From: Zasmidium citrigriseum
Lineage: Eukaryota > Ascomycota > Dothideomycetes > Mycosphaerellales > Mycosphaerellaceae
Length of the DNA stretch: 64,000 nucleotides
Assembly: GCA_002786025.1 (NCBI GenBank)
Contig: NHNW01000090.1
Location: forward strand, 1 to 64,000
Direction of reading: 5' to 3'
Shown here in pieces: positions 1 to 10,914 of this stretch (positions within the stretch are counted from its first letter, which is position 1; each line of letters opens with the position of its first letter). The notes under the pieces are model-generated. The model did not search any database, was not told where the DNA came from, and saw only the letters and a program-made list of their open reading frames with translations. A program made the position numbers and the translations under genes.

Positions 1-941
1 TTTAACTCGAGAAAGCCGAGTTAAACCTACGTAGGAAGTAGAACTAGTAGAAGCACGCCCTACTTAATATAGTTAAGCTTATAAAGGCTAAGCTAATTAA
101 GTATTATTCCGCTATAGCTTCCGTACTTAGCTATTTATATAGGTACGCGACGTTACTTATACCTATACGAAAGAATATCTTCTTTAAATTAGCCGTATAG
201 GGAGATAGGTTATAGGAACCGAAATACTAGTTATTAATAAGGACGCTCTTCGTTAAGAAGTACTCCGACTTTATCCCCCGCGCTAGACTATTACTAGCGA
301 TATAGCCTTAATAAGTCGATAGTAACTTTAGATTTAATAAAGACGAAGCTATTTATAATAAGGAGATATTAGTAGAGGATAAGTTTAATAAGTATAGGCG
401 CTTAGGTACGTACTAGTTAGTATACTAGTTAGCGTACTAGTCTATCTTTACTAATATCGATTATAGATTAAAAGCACCTTATCTAAACGTATAGTAGCGA
501 TCCGATTAAACAATAGAAGGCTATCGAACCTAAGTTTCCTCGAGTAGCTTAATTAGCTCGAGATATCCTCGCGGTACCTAGAGCTCGAGTAGCTATTAAG
601 CGCCTTTTTAGCGTAGCTAGATATTAATGCCGTTATAACCGTAACTATACCGGTACCTCCCTCTTAGCGTTAATAATAGCCCGTACTACCCTTAATAACG
701 ATCGACGCGAGCTCGAGGCTAAGTCTATAAGCCTCCTCGGTAACGATCTACTCTTTAACGACGACGAAGAGAAGGCTTAGGAGGAGTTCGAAAGCCGGTT
801 ATACGAAGCGTAGCGAATCCCCTAGGTATAGTCTAATCTACCGCCGAATAGACTATCGTTAAGGACTCTTAAAAAGCGACCTATTAGACGGCCTATTAGA
901 CGTAGGTTAGGCGGACGGCCTAATCTATATATCCTTTAAAG

Positions 942-1138
942 TCCTCTTAATTAACCGCTAGATTAACCGCTAGATCTTTAGCGAGGCTATTACTATAATA
1001 CGTCGATCCGACTATCTATATAACCTTTAAAGGGATCTTCCTCTATTTAAGTAAGATTATTTCGAGAAGTTTAGCGCCTTCCTCTTAATTAACTACTAGA
1101 TCTTTAGCGAGGCTATTACTATAATACGTCGATCCGAC
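942..1138. repeat. Direct repeat pair inside RIP block A
   Basis: A 41-bp identical segment containing agatctttagcgaggc occurs at 972-1012 and again at 1098-1138, a spacing of 126 bp. The preceding cctcttaattaac is shared too. Survival of identity in RIP-mutated DNA fits either tandem duplication within the original element or repeats mutated to the same CpA-depleted end point. Confidence 0.75.
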
Positions 1139-1330
1139 CTTTCTATTACCTTTAAGTACGGTCTTCTTAACTAGAAGCTCGCGGGCTATAAAAAAGTACT
1201 TTACGGTAGACTAGTACGACGACTAGTATAGTAACTAGTACGAAAACTTATCTAATTACTAAACGATTATTGCTTAACAAAACGTAAGTCTATTAACGTT
1301 ATAAAAAGATATAGAGTATATCTAACTACT

Positions 1331-1976
1331 ATATAAGGCTAAGAGTAGTAAAAAAAAGGATACCGTAGTATCTTTCTCTTCGCGACTCTTATTAGACGAA
1401 GGCGAGTAAATTAGGTTTAATAATAAGTGTTAGATAGGTTAGGAGAATATTAAAACGATAGATAAGGCTAAGAATAGCAAAAAAAAGGTCGTCGTAAGCT
1501 AGAGTCTCGCCGTCTTCCTTATCGGGTTAGAACTTATCGGGCTTTACGCTTACTTAGCCTAGAACTACTACCTATATAGCGATACTAGTACTAGAGTAGC
1601 TATATCGCCCTTAGAGACTCCTTACCGCTAGGTTAGGCTAGCTCCGATTAGTAGAAGGCGAGGTTATTAGGTTTAATAATAGATATTTAGCTTAGTTAGT
1701 ATATTAAAAAGGATAGATAAGGCTAAAGAGAGCGTAAAAAGATAGTACTTATAGAGCTTCTTTCGGATACGACCCTTCTTTCCCTCCTCGCCCTTATCTA
1801 TAGTTAGGCGTAAAGCTTATAGAGGTTTACGCTTACTTAGCCTAGAACTACTACCTATATAGCGATACTAGTACTAGAGTAGCTACGCGCCCTTCTAAGA
1901 CTCTACCCCCTACTATATTAGGCTACTAGGTCCTTTTATTAGTAGAAGGCGAGGTTATTAGGTTTATATATATAGT
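1331..1976. repeat. Degenerate tandem repeat, about 256-291 bp period
   Basis: Three starts of a common unit begin with aaggcgag at 1399, 1655 and 1946, giving periods of 256 and 291 bp. Units 1 and 2 share a near-identical core of about 50 bp containing cctagaactactacctata, near 1558 and 1841. They also share a variant of aaggctaagagtag followed by an A-run near 1331, 1461 and 1713. The array lies within RIP-mutated DNA and may be an LTR/subterminal repeat or a minisatellite of the dead element. Confidence 0.7.
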
Positions 1977-2196
1977 AAATAATAGTACTTAAATCGTTTA
2001 AGATCGTTAATCGTTTAAGATCGTTAATCGTTCTATTTACGTCGTTTCTATAGCCTTTAACTAGTACGGCGACTAGTACGGCTTCTAGCCTTTCTAGCCT
2101 TTCTATACTTCTAGCCTTTCCTATAGGAAGGGAAGGGATAGAAGGGATTTCTATTACTTCCTACTTTCCTACCCTTCCTATAGGATACTATATTAC

Positions 2197-2232
2197 TTCC
2201 CTTCCCTATAGGGAAGGGAACCTTCCCTTCCC
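2197..2232. repeat. Nested purine/pyrimidine palindromes
   Basis: Positions 2197-2220 form a perfect 24-bp palindrome centred on ctatag, with arms of ttcccttccc type. The right arm (2211-2220, gggaagggaa) is also complementary to 2223-2232 across a 2-base cc loop, so two alternative hairpins share one arm. The surrounding 2080-2240 stretch is rich in cctt/aagg tracts. Confidence 0.8.
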
Positions 2233-5200
2233 TTAGTAAGGTCTAATCTCTTCCGCTTCTTCGTAGTAAGTACTCTCCTCGAGAGGAATACCTAATTCTA
2301 CCTCCTTATCTAGTTCCCGTAGATACTTATATATAGCTTAGAAATAGAATAAGCTCGATCCTTTTATTATTCCTATCTACTTTCTCTAATACGCTCTCTA
2401 GAATCTTAATACCTCCCTAAATACTTCTATATTCTAAATCCTCTAGTAAACTACTCGCTAGAAATCCTTACTATAGAGTAATAAATCCTTAATATTATAG
2501 CTACCTACTAAGATAGGTAGGCTTAATAGGAAGTCTATCTAGAAGAGATTAACCTTAGAGACCCCTTTTAGTTAATCCGTAGTAGCTTATTCCCTAAACC
2601 TATATTCCTTCCTATATCCTTTTAACCTAATAGTCTTCGGCTTCTTCTTATTCGAAGGATTAATAGGTCTTAGTCTAAGTTTAGGTTTAACCCTTAATTC
2701 TTTACTTAATCCTTCCGAGAATAAGATTCCCTTATCCTCTATCTCTTTATCTTTATCTTAATTACGCCCTTAAGTCTAAGATTAAGACTAAGACTAGGAA
2801 GTACCTTACTTCGAAGACTCCGCTCTTAATACTTTATTATATTACCGCCTTACTATATTAATCCTTTCCCTCTCTTCCTCTATTACTTTATCTAACCTCT
2901 CCTTCTTAGCTTACTTCCTACGATTATTCTTAAGGATTACTTTCGGATAATTACCTAGCTTATTAACTCGATTCTCTCGCTAGTTTAGCTTTAATAGATT
3001 AATAGCCTTCTACTTCCCCTTATATAATAGTATCCTCGTAGGTATTATAGTCCTAATAGGTTCCCCTCTTCCTTTATCTATAGGAATCTTATTAATAGCT
3101 AAAACTCTTACTCCCTAATCTTTATACTATAAATCCTTAAGCGTAATAATAAACTCTTCCTTATCTAGGTAGCTATCCCTTTATAGAGAAGCTAAAGTCC
3201 CTCGTACCTAGGTATCCTTCGAAGATTCTATAATATTACTTATATTACCTCTCTTCTATCCCTATTCCTTTAACTTCTCTAGTATTAGGCTTCTACTATA
3301 CTAGAATACTCGCTTTCTAGTCTTACTTTCTAATATAGGAATAATATACTTTAACTTTAGGTAGTTTATATCCTATATAAAGCGAATTACTTCCTTATTT
3401 AGACTATTAGGCCCTCTAGTATACTATCTTCCCTTCTCCTAATAGTATTACTTCGAATACTCTAGGAAGCTATACTCGCTATATTCTCTAGTAAAATAAT
3501 TCTTATTACTATAGAGCTAATAGACTCCTTATATATAATCCGGAATATCCCTCTTCTTCTCCTTATACCCTTCGCTTCTATTTACCCTATTCTAAGTAGT
3601 AAAACTATTCTATTCCCGTAATAACTCTTCTCTTCTCGCCTAATTAGTATTAATAGGCTAAACTATCGAAGGGTTTACTATATTCGTAACCTTCTCTATA
3701 AATACGAGCCCCTTTCCGAAGTTTAGGGTTATTTACTCTAGTCTCTAACCTATCTACTTAATCTACTCCTTAATCGTATCTTACCTATCCTTCGTAAGGT
3801 ACTTATCTTATAATTTAACCGTAAAAGGCGAAGTCTTCTAACCTATTACCCTCTCCTTCTACGAATCTATAATACCTTATACTCTATTAATAATTAGCTC
3901 TAGCCTATATACTTATCTTACCCCTTCTTATCTACGAATTAACTTCTAAGCTTTAGTATAGATCTTCTCGAACCTCTAATAGCTCGCTAGATTACTAGGT
4001 AAGATCTTAAGTCGTATATAGACCTTCTTCGTAATACTAACTAGTAAACCTTTTAGGAATAACCTACTCTTCTAATTTAGAGAAAGCTCTCCTTCTAGTA
4101 ATTTATTATAGATTACTCTAAACTATCTATAGTATTTAGTAGGATTAGATTTAATAGGTAATAACTTCTTATAAAACTTACCTAAATACTTAACTATACT
4201 TGTTTAAGTAATACTATCTCTACTAAAGTACTCCTATAGGAAGTTCTTCTAGAACTCCTAATAGTTTCCTTCCTTAAATCTAGTAATTATCTTTACTATA
4301 TCTCGCGTATACGTATCGTAGTTCCGAGTAAACCTCTTTAACTTGCCTTTATTATTTTCTAATAGCGTATATTCTTTAATTAGCGCCTTAAATCTTTCGA
4401 GAAAAGTAGTTACCTTACTCTCGTCGAATATTAGATTCTCTATTCCTCCGGGAGCTAGCTATCTTCTTCCTCTAAGAGTAGTAATAAGCTATATTATCTC
4501 TTCTATTACTTATAGCCTCGCTAATGCCTTATCCTTTTCGATTCTAGATTCGGTAGTAGATAGCTTAGGATTAATATCTATAAGAGGTTATTTACCTTAG
4601 GCCTTCGTACCTAACCCGCTACTACCTTCTCTCGTATTATCGGCTATAAAGGTATCTATATTACTCGATTCGCTTATAACCCTAGTAGGGTATAGCGGAT
4701 CTCGTATAGTTTAAAATACTAGCTCTATAGGAATTAGTTAGCTACTTAGAGTATAGGTAGAAACCTCTCCCTAAGTAACCCTAGGATTATCTATAGCTCT
4801 AGTTCTAGAATAGGAATTAATTAATCTAAAAAGGTAGTCGTAATTAATATTAGTAGCTTCTCCCTACTTAATCCTAAGCTTAGAGCGGGAAGTTACGGAC
4901 TTATTACTAGCTAGGTAGAATCCTCGTAAGTAGGGCAATTATCGGGGTTAAAGTAATACCCTCTCTAGAAGATTTTCTTACCTAAGAATATCGAGCTCGC
5001 CTAAACCTCTAGAAATACGTACTCGTCGTAAAATCCTCGGCGAAATAGTAGTTCTTCTCGCTAATAGATTTCTTAGCCTATAGGCTAGGAAATTACTAAG
5101 TCTAGAATTCCTTCGATTCCTCGCTATCTTTAGCCTAGTTCTAGTTTCCGTAAATATCTAGGTAATCTAGGAGGTATTAATACCTTCCTAGAGTCTAATT

Positions 5201-6892
5201 CTAGTTTAGTTTCTAGTTAATAGCCGAGATAAGGTCGAAATCTAAAGGAGAAATCTAGTAGCTTAGTAATCCTATATACTAGTAAGCCTTAAAACCCTTA
5301 ATAGATTAAAACCAACTAAAGCCTTAAATCTATAATAAATAATACTTGATTTTTCGTAGTTAAGCCCCGCCTTCGGCTCTAGAAGATATAGGAGGGTAAT
5401 ACTAACTATATAATAGTAATCTTATTCCCTTACTAGCTACGAGGCCTAAGATACTTCTAGATCCTCCTACGAAGGAGGAGTATCGATAGCCTCGTTAAAG
5501 GAAGGAATTAAATAAGGAGTATTAAGAGGAGTTTAAGGCTCGCTAAGACTAAAGTAAGGGAATAAGGTAAGGCGATTAAGGTAGAAAATAAGGCTTAAAT
5601 AAGGGATAATATAAGGCTCTTAATTTAAGAGGATTAAAACTATAATCTTCTTCTCGTAGAACGCTTTAATTCGAATTTAGTATATAGTATATATTATAAA
5701 AGAGTCTATTACCTACCTATAAGAGACCTTATCTTAAACCCCTTACTATAAGATAATAGGCTACTTCCCCGGATTAGAATTAGGCTAGGAACCCCTAAGT
5801 TAAAGGAAGTAATATTACTCGCTAATACTAGTTAGATATAATTAATTAAGATCTATATTATCGTAAGGCTAGATTAGTACGTTAGGGCCGTCTAGCTTAT
5901 AGGGATCGCTATTATCCGCTCTACTCTTAACGGCGCGCTTCTACTCTATAACGAAGTTAGTACTAGTACTACTACTACTAGTAGTACCTTATACTTACTA
6001 GTACGGCTATAGTTACGACTAAAACGAGCTATAAGCCCTACTAATCGATCCTCTCTATATACGCTATACGTTCTTCTAATATAGTATTCGTTAATATTAC
6101 GTTAGTTAAGAGCCTAGACGCTATTATTTCGTTAGCTAGTATTAGTAGCTTAGATATAATATACTTACTCTTAGATTATAATTAAGATATTTAGCCGTTT
6201 CCCTATTAAGTACGACTTATAATACGATTACTCGACTACGTTTATCTAATTCCGCGCTCTCTTAAAGATCTATTCTAGTATATTACTATTATACTTATTA
6301 AGACTATAAGTAATTAGACGGATAGCCTTATATTTTACCTAGTTCGTAAGTTCTCTACTAAATCCTATATATATTAGTACGAATATAATAGATCCTCTAC
6401 TAGTACTTACGAGTCTTTAATTCGTTAAGAATCTAGTAGTATAACGTACTCGACTATATATTTAGAATCGAGAGATAAGCCTTACCTTTAGATCTATCTA
6501 CGAAGCGTAGACTATAAAGCTATTTAATCGAGCGTCGAAGATAAATTCTATAGTAGACGAAGAGGCTCTATACTTAGAATACCTACCTATAACGATTCGG
6601 ATCGCGGTTATTAAGGTAGTATACTAAACCTATAAGATTATAGTTAGCTTTTATACTACTAGTATCGCCTTCTTACCTACCTTTTAGTTAACCTCTACCT
6701 ATATCTATTACTATAAACTAAAAGCCCTCGCTATTTAGATTAATATATCGCTAATAGACTAAACGACTAGTCTTATACTTAAGGAGGGTAAAGACTCTTC
6801 TAAATATCTTCTTATATAACTCTATAGTTAGTCTCTCGATAAATACTCGAGTAAGCGTAAAGACTATTAAGATATTAATATCTACTACTAGT

Positions 6893-6930
6893 AGAGGTAC
6901 TAGTCGAGGTACTAGTCGGGGTACTAGTAG
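6893..6930. repeat. Short 12-bp minisatellite in block A
   Basis: Three consecutive units of an aggtactagtcg-like 12-mer differ by one or two bases. The array is too short and lacks spacers, so it is not a CRISPR-like structure. It is probably incidental to TA-rich RIP sequence. Confidence 0.5.
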
Positions 6931-8758
6931 TATACGTACTTTTATCTTACTCTAGGTCGAGTCCTACGAAGATAATTTCGTTTAAGTCCTTCTATCGAAT
7001 ACGCTTATATAATATATTAACTTCGAACGAAAGTTAGTTTAAGAAGATCTTAGCCTACTTCTTATAGAAATAGACGATCTAAACTTCGAATTCGTTATCC
7101 TATACGCCCTAAATATATTACTATTATCGTTAGCGGTATCTTACTACTAGTAGTATAGGCGTACTATTTTAGGGTTATTACGCTACTATACGAACTTATA
7201 CTATACGCTAGCGAGGTACGGACCTTAAGGGAATATCGTCTACTTCTTATACTAGATTATTACTCGTAGCTTTAACTTCTTAATAAAGGATAGGTATAGT
7301 TCTATAAGCGATCGAACCCCTCTCTCTTTATTAAAGTCGTAAAGAAAGGCTAACTTTAATAATATTACTATAGAGGTATTAGTAGTAAATTTCTCTCTAA
7401 AGCTATATATATACTATTTATAAGCGTTCTATCTTCTACGCGCTTAATAAGCGCCTATACCTACTAGAGAAGTTCGAGGGGTATCTTATTTAGAATTAGT
7501 AAGAGATATATATAGGTACTAGTAGAGTAGAAGATTACGAAGCGATTACGAAAATTAGTCGACTCCTTAGGGATAAGTAGGTTAAATTCTACTTCGTAAG
7601 GGATCTTCTAGAGCTCTCCTTTCTATCTACTAGTATATAGAATACTATAGTCTAGTATTCGGGTTTCGAAGTTCTTATAAATAGAGTAAACCGATACTTT
7701 ATTCGGATCTTAATTAGTATACTCGTTAAGTAGTACTAGTATTACGTCGATATCTATTTAATAGTTCTAGTTAAATAGTTATATAAAGTAGTTTTTACGA
7801 TAGAGTTCTACCTAGGTACCTACTTAGTACGCCTAATTATAGTATATATAAACGACCTAACTATTAATACTATTATCGACGTCCTATACTAAGATTAATA
7901 CCTCGTTTATATAGTACTAGTACCCTTTATATACTAGTTACCCCTACGTAAAGATTAGCTAGTATATTAGCCTATAATTACTATAAGTAATCCCCTTCTA
8001 GAATCGCTTAACTACTATTATAATAGTACCTTTTATATTCTAAACGGCTAAGTCTATTTCTATAAAGTCGATATATCTATAGAATCGAGCCTATTATTCC
8101 TAGTATTCGATATTAACGTAGATATAACTCCGAGTTACGACGTCTAGTAGTATATATTTATAGGCCTTAATTCTAGAGTACTTCTACTTCTATCGCTTAT
8201 AAGGCTAATTAAGTAAGAAAGGAGACTTTATTCCCTTAGGCTATCCCTTCTTACGGTATATTACGTATTAAACCTATACTTATTAGTATATTACTTATAG
8301 TTTTCGAGTACTAGTAGTTACTACTAGTAGTATATTTAGTACTAGGTTATCCTTCCTATTATCTATTAATAGTTAAGCGCTATTAATATTTATATAGTAC
8401 GTAAACCCCTCTAGATTAGTAACTAGATATTAAGGTATAGACTAAATATACTTTAACTAACGAGCCGTAAGTCGTTTATCTAGTAGGCTACTAGTAAAGT
8501 AGACGATTTTAGCTAGTCTCTCTTCCTCCTCTAAAGGATTATCTTCTATTAACTCTAGAAGGATACGGTTATACTACTAGAAGATATCTTCCTCTACTAC
8601 CTATTAGTAGAGTCTTTACTCTATTACTATAGTATTAGTAATAGTATAGATAGTAGTACTAGTAGTAGTACTAGAACCCTAAATCGAGTATATAGAGATA
8701 AAAGATTTAGGAAGGGCTACTATACCCTCGCTTAGCTTGTGTACTATAGTAAAGGGTA

Positions 8759-8832
8759 GTGCACCCCCGTTTGATTAAAGTTTGATTACCCTATTTTTGG
8801 TAATGGTATAGTGGGTCTACCCGGGGGTGCAC
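8759..8832. repeat. Small element bounded by an 11-bp perfect inverted repeat
   Basis: gtgcacccccg at 8759-8769 is repeated as its exact reverse complement at 8822-8832, enclosing 52 bp that contain a further attacc/ggtaat stem. The left copy directly follows a TA dinucleotide, as expected for a Tc1/mariner-type insertion, but no TA follows the right copy. The 74-bp unit lies just outside RIP block A and keeps normal CA/TG content. It could be a solo terminal inverted repeat pair, a minimal MITE, or the remnant terminus of the element in block A. Confidence 0.5.
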
Positions 8833-9322
8833 CGAGCCGTAACCTGGCTAAGCATGAAAGCACACAGCTGAGCTCCCGTGGACAGCACAACACACCCAAG
8901 GCTAACTGAATGCTGCTTAGGGCCCCACAAGTCTGCAGGCACGTGAGGGCGGCCTCAAAGACTGCATTTACTATTCAGCTGCATGGAGCTGCACATGCTT
9001 GCGATGCCTCTGGTAGTCATACATGAGGCGAAACACCTCGTTTCCCATGCCTCGATCTCGGGTATGGGCTTGTATTTTGGGCGAACAGGTTTCGCACTGG
9101 CGTTGCTGGCGGCAATCCTTACCTTCTTCTTGCCCAGTGGACTGCACCAGTTTTCGGCGATCATCAGAGGTGTGATTATGGACAAAAGCTCCCAGCAAGC
9201 CTTCACATACGTGTCGGGGTTCTTCAAACATGACCAGCAACCAACCGGTCCTGAGCAAGGGTTTCGCGCAGTAAGATTGCGGAAAGTATCCATATCCAGA
9301 TTGCTGATGACTGACCGCAAGT
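8833..9322. other. Unmutated interval left of the phosphatase pseudogene; no supported gene
   Basis: Base composition is ordinary. Three overlapping open frames of 113-139 codons lie on both strands, but none shows a recognisable domain or splice logic. The 5' exon of the histidine-phosphatase relic, normally carrying a signal peptide, should lie here, but I could not identify it. Confidence 0.4.
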
Positions 9323-10167
9323 AGCATACGTTGCCGGGATTTGGTATCATCGATCGCTCGTATGACTCGGACACAAATGTAGAGTCTGGCTCAACACATT
9401 GGCAGCGATTGGAGAATCATATCCGTCACCTGAATGCTGTCGGCGCTGCTGGAGTTCGATACCAGGTCCTATTCGTGGCCCGTCACGGACAAGGGGTCCA
9501 CAATGTCAAAGAGAGGGAAGTGGGACGCCAAGAGTAGGAGGTACGTTCCATGACGAGCGTGACACAACCGTGACTGACTGTGTCTGCAGCGCAAATGGTC
9601 GAAACTGGAGGGCGACGGCAGTGCTGTCTGGCTCGATGCTTCGTTGACGCAGCAAGGACAAGAACAGGCAACCGCTTTAGAGACTTCTGGGCTGAGGCAA
9701 TGGATTCGTGGAAAGTGCCGGCTCCGGAGAGATATTACACCAGTCCATTGACAAGATGTCTTCAGACCGCGGATCTGACGTTCACAGATCTTCCTCTGCC
9801 CGTGGATCGACCGTTCAGGCCAATGGTGAAAGAGGCTCTACGAGAGATTCATGGCGTCCATACTTGCGATAAGCGGAGCAGCCTTCAGCAGATCCATTCG
9901 CGATTCCCCAACTTCGAGATTGAAGTTGGATTCACCGAGGAGGACATCTTGTGGGACCCTGACCGGCGAGAGGCAGTGGAGGACCGCGTTCCAGTGATGC
10001 GAAAGTTCCTCTCGGAAGTGTTTGATGACCAAAATACCACTTTCGTCTCAATCACAACCCATAGTGGAGCCATCAGGGCGCTGTACGAGGGAATTGGCCA
10101 TCCAGATGTTTGGGTCGCCGCAGGAGCAGTGGTACCGATCGTAGTGCGCAGGTCACAGGATGTTTGA
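9323..10167 (+). pseudogene. Broken histidine phosphatase (phosphoglycerate mutase-like) gene
   Basis: A chain resembling secreted or cytosolic fungal phosphoglycerate-mutase-like proteins can be followed. An FGIIDRSYDSD segment precedes the catalytic VARHGQGVHN box (around 9475-9504). After a plausible 49-nt intron (9541-9589, GTACGT...CTGCAG) come KWSKLEGDG and LTQQGQEQA, then APERYYTSPLTRC and a distal THSGAIRA histidine box, ending at 10167. Two lesions break it. First, the codon before the intron is TAG at 9535-9537, where family members carry Trp. TGG to TAG is a CpA-to-TpA change on the other strand, the RIP signature. Second, the frame shifts between 9663 and 9680: the LTQQGQEQA frame and the FRDFW...YYTSPL frame differ, consistent with a lost base. 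The gene sits between two RIP blocks, so I infer mutation leaking from repeats into single-copy DNA. An in-frame stop at 9322 also closes the reading frame upstream, and the 5' exon was not found. Confidence 0.78.
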
Positions 10168-10914
10168 GATTGGCCCAATATGCCGCCGCCAGTCGGCTGC
10201 ACATTTTCGACATTGAAGCTTCAAGAGGTGTCATATTGGCGTGAGAGTCTTGTGCGCTCCCGCGACAGCGGAGAGGGGGTATTAAGTTGATGTTTTCGGT
10301 GATGGCGAGCGCGTTGTTGATGACTTTTGACGCGTTTGAAGTTGTGAGAGAGAAAGGAGGCTCGAGCTTGGGCACCGCTTCGCTTAATCTTTTACCCGAC
10401 CCAATCAAGCAAATGCTTAGAGATCAATCAAACCGCGTCAATTCTCACCACACGCGTCTTCGCCATCAACGTCACGAACAACAATCATCAATCTTATACC
10501 ATTGACGAGCGGGCAGAGCTCTCAGGTATCAAATGGGTCGGGATGCTCTTTTTAAGTACGGTATGGCTGAATCACCGTCTCCCAACGAGTGACTGCCCCC
10601 GCACAACTATGCTGGCTCCAATGCTCGCTTTCGACCTCGCACTCCAAGACTCAAAGGACTGGATCATTCGGCGGCATCCATACTGATCGAAACTCAAAAT
10701 GCCCAAACGATCTCTTGAGAACGGCGTGGCAAGCACTGTGAGAAGCCGGCGTACGACTGCTACCACGGCCAGCGGGGTCGACATGCTGTTAAGCTTCACC
10801 TTCCTCATTAAGCCTCCCATTTCTTGGCTATGATAGCGAACGAAAGAATAACAGTCACTTCCTGCAGCGGCTGACTATGCAGCTTAGCCGGGATCTGGCT
10901 GCGCGCACGTCCCC
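10168..10914. other. Gene-free interval between phosphatase relic and RIP block B
   Basis: Normal CA/TG content. Only short overlapping open frames (72-111 codons) occur, without recognisable similarity. I see no RNA gene or terminal repeat. The transition to CA/TG-free DNA is abrupt at about 10915. Confidence 0.4.

Larger units (their letters stand above)
1..8735. repeat. RIP-degenerated repeat block A (left edge of window)
   Basis: CA and TG dinucleotides are almost missing over about 8.7 kb (for example, roughly one in the 120 bases from 4921), while CG, CC and CT remain common and TA is in large excess. Every frame is filled with TAG and TAA stops, and no open frame above 85 codons occurs. 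This is the product expected from exhaustive RIP, which converts CpA to TpA on both strands of duplicated DNA. The block therefore probably consists of dead transposable elements. It may be composite: a short stretch with unmutated CA/TG near 5300-5350 could mark a junction between two nested elements. I could not recover a transposase, reverse transcriptase or integrase motif by eye. The left end lies outside the window. The right edge is sharp, near 8735, where normal CA/TG content returns. Confidence 0.88.

Noticed and set aside
4343..4600. 85-codon open frame in RIP block A
   Set aside because: Surrounded by stops in all frames and composed of Ser/Leu/Ile from TA-rich sequence. No homology features.
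6893..6930. CRISPR-like array
   Set aside because: Only three contiguous 12-mers without spacers, in fungal RIP-mutated DNA.
8955..9374. 139-codon minus-strand frame left of the phosphatase relic
   Set aside because: Overlaps other open frames on both strands and the 5' part of the pseudogene. No recognisable domain or splice structure.
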